Shown: in pieces, positions 60,588-64,000 of the stretch | How the letters are laid out: each line of letters starts with the position of its first letter | How positions within the stretch are numbered: position 1 is the first letter of the stretch | NCBI GenBank assembly: GCA_041394945.1 | Contig: JAWKHH010000003.1 | Coordinates: forward strand, 372,001 to 436,000 | Direction of reading: 5' to 3' | DNA length: 64,000 bases | Source of the DNA: Bryobacteraceae bacterium | Lineage (GTDB): Bacteria > Acidobacteriota > Terriglobia > Bryobacterales > Bryobacteraceae | Position numbers and translations under genes: made by a program | The notes under the pieces: generated by a model | The model's database searches: none | What the model saw: only the letters and a program-made list of their open reading frames with translations | What the model was told of the DNA's origin: nothing

Positions 60588-61022
60588 CTACTCGCGCGGC
60601 GGCAGTTTCACTACCGCGAACCAGAACTCCTCGATCGATTTGACAATGCGCCCCACGCCGGAAAGGTCGACGGGCTTGGTGACAAAGGCATTGGCGTAAC
60701 TGTCATAACTCCGGAGGATGTCTTCCTCGGCGGGCGAGGAAGTCACGACGACGACGGGGATTCGCTTCAAGGCCGGATCGGACTTGATCTCCTCCAGAAC
60801 CTCGCGCCCATCTTTTCCGGGAAGGTTGAGATCGAGGAGCACGAGGTCCGGGCGCGGGGAGCGTGCGTACTGGCCGTGCTGGCGCAGAAATGCCATCGCC
60901 TGTTCGCCATCGCCGACGACGTGCAAGCTGTGGAGCACTTTCGAGTCCGCCAGCGTGTGGCGCGTGAGGACCACGTCGGCCTCGTTGTCTTCCACCAGCA
61001 AGATCTGAATCGGTTCGCTCAT
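60588..61022 (-). CDS. Single-domain response regulator (Rcp1/CheY-like)
   Basis: 144 residues. Receiver fold with ED pair at 11-12, phospho-acceptor D64 in LLDLNLPGKDG, Thr in VVVVTSS and Lys in FVTKPVD. No output domain. The N-terminal IQILLVEDNEADVVLTRHTL is typical of the Rcp1 group that partners phytochrome-like kinases. Its ATG overlaps the kinase stop (ATGA), so it is the obvious partner. Confidence 0.93.
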   Translation of the reverse strand: MSEPIQILLVEDNEADVVLTRHTLADSKVLHSLHVVGDGEQAMAFLRQHGQYARSPRPDLVLLDLNLPGKDGREVLEEIKSDPALKRIPVVVVTSSPAEEDILRSYDSYANAFVTKPVDLSGVGRIVKSIEEFWFAVVKLPPRE

Positions 61023-63805
61023 TCTGTCTCCTGTTCCGCGCTTGTCCGGTCCGGAATCGTGAACCGGAAAACCGCGCCCGCTCCCGGGCTCGATTCCACC
61101 GAGATGCGTCCTCCATGCGCCTCCGCGACCTTCTTGGCCATCGCCAACCCGATGCCGCTGCCGGGATAGCGGTTTCTCGCGTGGAGACGCTTAAACATGC
61201 CGAAGATGCGCTCGTGATGCTGCTGGGCGATGCCAATTCCGTTGTCGCGCACCTCGAAGATCCACTCTCCGGCGCCGCGCTCCGCGGAGATGCCGATCTC
61301 CGGCGGAGCCGAGCCTTTGAACTTGATCGCGTTCGCCACCAGGTTCTGCAGCAGGATCGCCAGGAGGCTGGAATCGGCCCAGACGCGCGGCATGCCGGCT
61401 ACGTCCACCCGGCCTCCGCTATCGGAGAGCGCCGGCCCCAAGGCCTGTAGCACAAGGCGGACGACGTCGCCGGAGTCGACCTCTTCGAAGCGCGGCGGAC
61501 GGCGCCCGATGCGCGACAGGTTCAGCAGATCCTCAATGAGGAGTTGCATCCGGCGGGCGCCTTCCACCGCGAAGCGGATGTACTCATCGGCGGTGTCATC
61601 CAACCGGCCCCGATAGGCTTGCGCCAGCATCTCGGTGAAGCTCGCCACCATCCGGAGGGGCTCCTGGAGATCGTGGGAGGCCGCGTAGGCGAAGGCCTCC
61701 AACTCCCGGTTGCTGCGCGCGAGTTCCGCGGTGCGCTGCTCGACGCGATGCTCCAGATTGGCGTTGAGTTCGCGAATCTCCCGGGCCTGCCGGAGGATCG
61801 CCAGTTCCGTCTCCCGGCGGGCGGTGATGTCGCGCGTTACTTTCGCATAGCCGGTCAACACGCCATCGGCGTCGTAGAGGCGATGGAGGAAAACCTCAGC
61901 ATAGAAGCGGTTGCCATCCTTACGGACTCTCCAGGCTTCCTCGTGGGCGCTCCCGTCGCGGGCGGCGGCTTCCGAAATCGAAGTCCACGAACCGGATTCG
62001 GAGGCGCGCAGCCGATCCGCCGGCTTTCCGACGATCTCATCGGCGTGGTAGCCGTAGAGCCGTTGCGCCCCGAGGTTCCAACTCGCGATGCGGCCGGCCG
62101 GATCGACGAGGAAGGTCGCGTGGTCCGCCGCGTTCTCCACGAGGATGCGGAACTGCTCCTGACTGCTCCGCAGTTTCTGCTCGGCCTCGACGCGCGCGGT
62201 GACGTCGGAGAGCGCGGCGATGACGTAGCAATTGCCATCGGCGTCCGCCATGGGCGCGAGGCCCACCTCAACCCGCACCTCGCTGCCGTCCTTGCGGCGG
62301 CCGAACAACTCACGCCCCTCACCCATGCGCCTCGCCTCGCTGTCGCGGAACTGCACGCGCAGGGCTTCGTGGCGGCTCCTCAGATGGTCTGGCAGGAGAA
62401 TCTCGAGGGGTTTCCCGGCGAGTTCCGCCGGCCGGTACCCGAGCGTTCGGAGGACTTGCGAGTTCGTCCGTACGATTCGGCCGGCATCGTCGACGATCAG
62501 CATCACTCCGGGCGCGGTGTCGATGACGAGATTGGCGAACTGTTCGCGCTTGGCGAGATCCCGGGTGAGCTTCCGGTTGGCCTCCTCGCGCGCTTCGAGG
62601 GCGGTTTGCATGTGCGCAAAACTCCGGGCCACGGCCCCGACTTCGCCGCCCGCGTGCACGGGCGCCGGCCGGTCAAAGTGGCCCTCGGCGGCTCTGGCGG
62701 CGACCGCCGCCAGTTCCTTGAGCGGCACCGCCGCGCGCCGGAGGTATAGGTACAGGATTCCCGACAGCAACACAGCGCCGAGACCGGCCGACTTCAGGAT
62801 CCCGGAGGTGACTCCGCCAACGGAGGCTTCGATACCATCCAGAAGCCGGGCGCTGATCACGGTGAGTCGAACGTGGGGATGTAGCGAGTCCGGCGGGACC
62901 TCCCGGGTGACTCCGACGTATGACTTCCCGTCGAGGGTAAACCGATCGAGGCCGGGGCTCACTCGCTCCGTCCCGGAAACTTCGTCCTGCCACCGGTGCC
63001 GGGAGCCGAGATCAAAGCCGAAGGCGCGACCTTGGTTCGGGTGCTTGAGAAAATCTCCCTCGCTGTTCAGCACGATGGTCGTTCGACCGGACGGCAGGCC
63101 GCCCTCGAAATCGTCGAGAATGCGCCCGACGTCCATATTGATCACCACGATGCCCGCGACGGATCCTTCCGGCACGAACACCGGGACCGACACGCGGAGC
63201 GTTCTCACCCTCGGCTCCGCCACGACGCCGTGTTCGCGGTTCAGGTCGACTTCAGAGACATGGTATTCGCCGGGGTTGAGCGACAACGCCGCCTTGAAGT
63301 AGTTTCGATCCCCTTTCTTTTGCAAATTCGCGCGGGGGACGGCTTCGATCTTGAGACCGGTTCTTTCGACACGAACCAGTTCGGGCCCGCCATCGGCACG
63401 GCCAATGAAACGGATCTGGTAGTAGTGCGTGTTGAAGCGGACCACCGCTTCGAAGTCCTCGGCGAGGCGCTGGCGCCAGGAATCGAGAGGCGCGCCGTCG
63501 ACGGGATCCTTCCCGCCGGCCGCCACCGTCCGGGCCAGGCCGGTCACGGACGCGGAGCCGGCGAGGAACAAAGCGTTGTCGCGGAGGCGGCGGATCTCCC
63601 GGCCAAGCAGGTCCGCCCGCAGGTCCGCATTGGCGGCCAATTCCACGGTCGCGTCGGCGAATTCCTGATTCCAGGCCAGGCGCCTCACGACGGCGGTCTG
63701 GACGAGCACGGCGAGCAGAAACAACCCGAGCGTACCCAGCGTCACCTTGACACCGAGCGAAAGGTCGTGGAGGCTCCGCCCAGAGGCCACTCGATTTGCC
63801 CTCAA
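61019..63805 (-). CDS. Membrane sensor histidine kinase with extracytoplasmic sensor, HAMP and PAS domains
   Basis: 928 residues. Membrane segment at about 21-41, a periplasmic Cache-like sensor to about 325, a second membrane segment near 340-355, HAMP (about 360-410), two PAS domains (FANLVIDTAPGVMLIVDDAGRIV and FRILVENAADHATFLVDPAGRIASW, with PAC regions), then a HisKA with AFAYAASHDLQEPLRMV (H711) and a HATPase with LVANAIKF, DNGIGIA and GSGIGLAMAKKVAEAHGG. The HDLQEPLR form is that of phytochrome-type kinases. The first available start is TTG at 63805; GTG at 63809 (another frame) and internal GTG codons leave the exact start uncertain. Coupled to the response regulator. Confidence 0.9.
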   Translation of the reverse strand: MRANRVASGRSLHDLSLGVKVTLGTLGLFLLAVLVQTAVVRRLAWNQEFADATVELAANADLRADLLGREIRRLRDNALFLAGSASVTGLARTVAAGGKDPVDGAPLDSWRQRLAEDFEAVVRFNTHYYQIRFIGRADGGPELVRVERTGLKIEAVPRANLQKKGDRNYFKAALSLNPGEYHVSEVDLNREHGVVAEPRVRTLRVSVPVFVPEGSVAGIVVINMDVGRILDDFEGGLPSGRTTIVLNSEGDFLKHPNQGRAFGFDLGSRHRWQDEVSGTERVSPGLDRFTLDGKSYVGVTREVPPDSLHPHVRLTVISARLLDGIEASVGGVTSGILKSAGLGAVLLSGILYLYLRRAAVPLKELAAVAARAAEGHFDRPAPVHAGGEVGAVARSFAHMQTALEAREEANRKLTRDLAKREQFANLVIDTAPGVMLIVDDAGRIVRTNSQVLRTLGYRPAELAGKPLEILLPDHLRSRHEALRVQFRDSEARRMGEGRELFGRRKDGSEVRVEVGLAPMADADGNCYVIAALSDVTARVEAEQKLRSSQEQFRILVENAADHATFLVDPAGRIASWNLGAQRLYGYHADEIVGKPADRLRASESGSWTSISEAAARDGSAHEEAWRVRKDGNRFYAEVFLHRLYDADGVLTGYAKVTRDITARRETELAILRQAREIRELNANLEHRVEQRTAELARSNRELEAFAYAASHDLQEPLRMVASFTEMLAQAYRGRLDDTADEYIRFAVEGARRMQLLIEDLLNLSRIGRRPPRFEEVDSGDVVRLVLQALGPALSDSGGRVDVAGMPRVWADSSLLAILLQNLVANAIKFKGSAPPEIGISAERGAGEWIFEVRDNGIGIAQQHHERIFGMFKRLHARNRYPGSGIGLAMAKKVAEAHGGRISVESSPGAGAVFRFTIPDRTSAEQETE

Positions 63806-64000
63806 TCACCGAAGGATTCGCGCCCGCCCGGCCCCTCGCCCGGCGGGCAGCGCCGGGACGCCTCCGAGCCGCCGCACAAGAAACAAAGTGTTTTCCGAAG
63901 CGGAAATTCGGAGGTCTTCGAAGCTAATTGTACTGCCTTTTTCGTCTTACCGATAGGGTCTTTGTCTAATTTACGGCTGGCCCTAGTGCGCGTCTCAAGG
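63806..64000. other. Region upstream of the sensor kinase, to the window edge
   Basis: 195 bp with no recognised gene. It is AT-richer from about 63890 and should hold the kinase promoter, but no clear elements were found. Confidence 0.4.

Overview
This 64 kb window is a GC-rich, densely coded piece of bacterial chromosome. It most likely comes from an acidobacterium of the Solibacter/Bryobacter group. The inference rests on a secreted M36 peptidase carrying the C-terminal domain first described from Solibacter, on two PEP-CTERM proteins (one of them broken), and on many Tat- and Sec-exported enzymes. No rRNA, tRNA, CRISPR array, phage module or intact insertion sequence was recognised.

Layout. 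Positions 1-4743 (minus) hold a tightly overlapped DAP/lysine operon, dapE-lysC-dapB-dapA-dapD, cut by the window edge inside dapD. Positions 5027-5409 hold the wreck of a toxin-type deaminase domain. Positions 5546-15872 hold a 2-oxoglutarate oxygenase, a 1393-residue secreted metallopeptidase, a beta-barrel protein, a secreted lactonase, a serine hydrolase, and a sugar epimerase/methyltransferase pair. Positions 15826-19280 (minus) are the arginine block argF, argH, argR and a coupled unknown gene, with two ARG boxes directly before argF. Positions 20541-25392 (plus) run ruvX-mltG-unknown-VOC-comEC. Positions 25415-31435 (minus) carry an alkyltransferase-like protein, a DUF2007-like protein, a beta-propeller/phosphoesterase, a LytTR/LytS two-component pair and a TPR protein ending in a haem-binding motif.

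Positions 31592-34368 (minus) carry a kinase-like gene coupled to an enolase homologue with altered active-site residues, followed by a decayed vapBC toxin-antitoxin pair. Then come a 7Fe ferredoxin, queD, a DinG-type helicase and an intact PEP-CTERM protein with a strong terminator. Positions 38010-46965 contain an SDR, a GH5-like hydrolase, a PhoD-type phosphatase, rsmG, a quinoprotein, a Tat-exported FAH-family protein, an Rpn-like nuclease and an MFS transporter. Positions 47035-53368 (minus) are recO-glyQ-glyS-ppdK. The rest holds a sulfatase, a small secreted protein, carbonic anhydrase, a queuosine-precursor transporter overlapping a GT39-like membrane protein, an unusual radical SAM protein with its SPASM-like cysteines at the N-terminus, a frameshifted PEP-CTERM gene, and a large sensor kinase coupled to a CheY-like regulator.

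Most of the window is housekeeping metabolism (lysine/peptidoglycan, arginine, pyruvate-PEP, glycine tRNA charging, DNA repair and uptake) interleaved with exported hydrolases. The most interesting items are the SPASM-first radical SAM protein, the altered enolase with its kinase partner, the ARG-box operator that argues against the longest argF start, and three decayed genes (deaminase, vapBC, PEP-CTERM).
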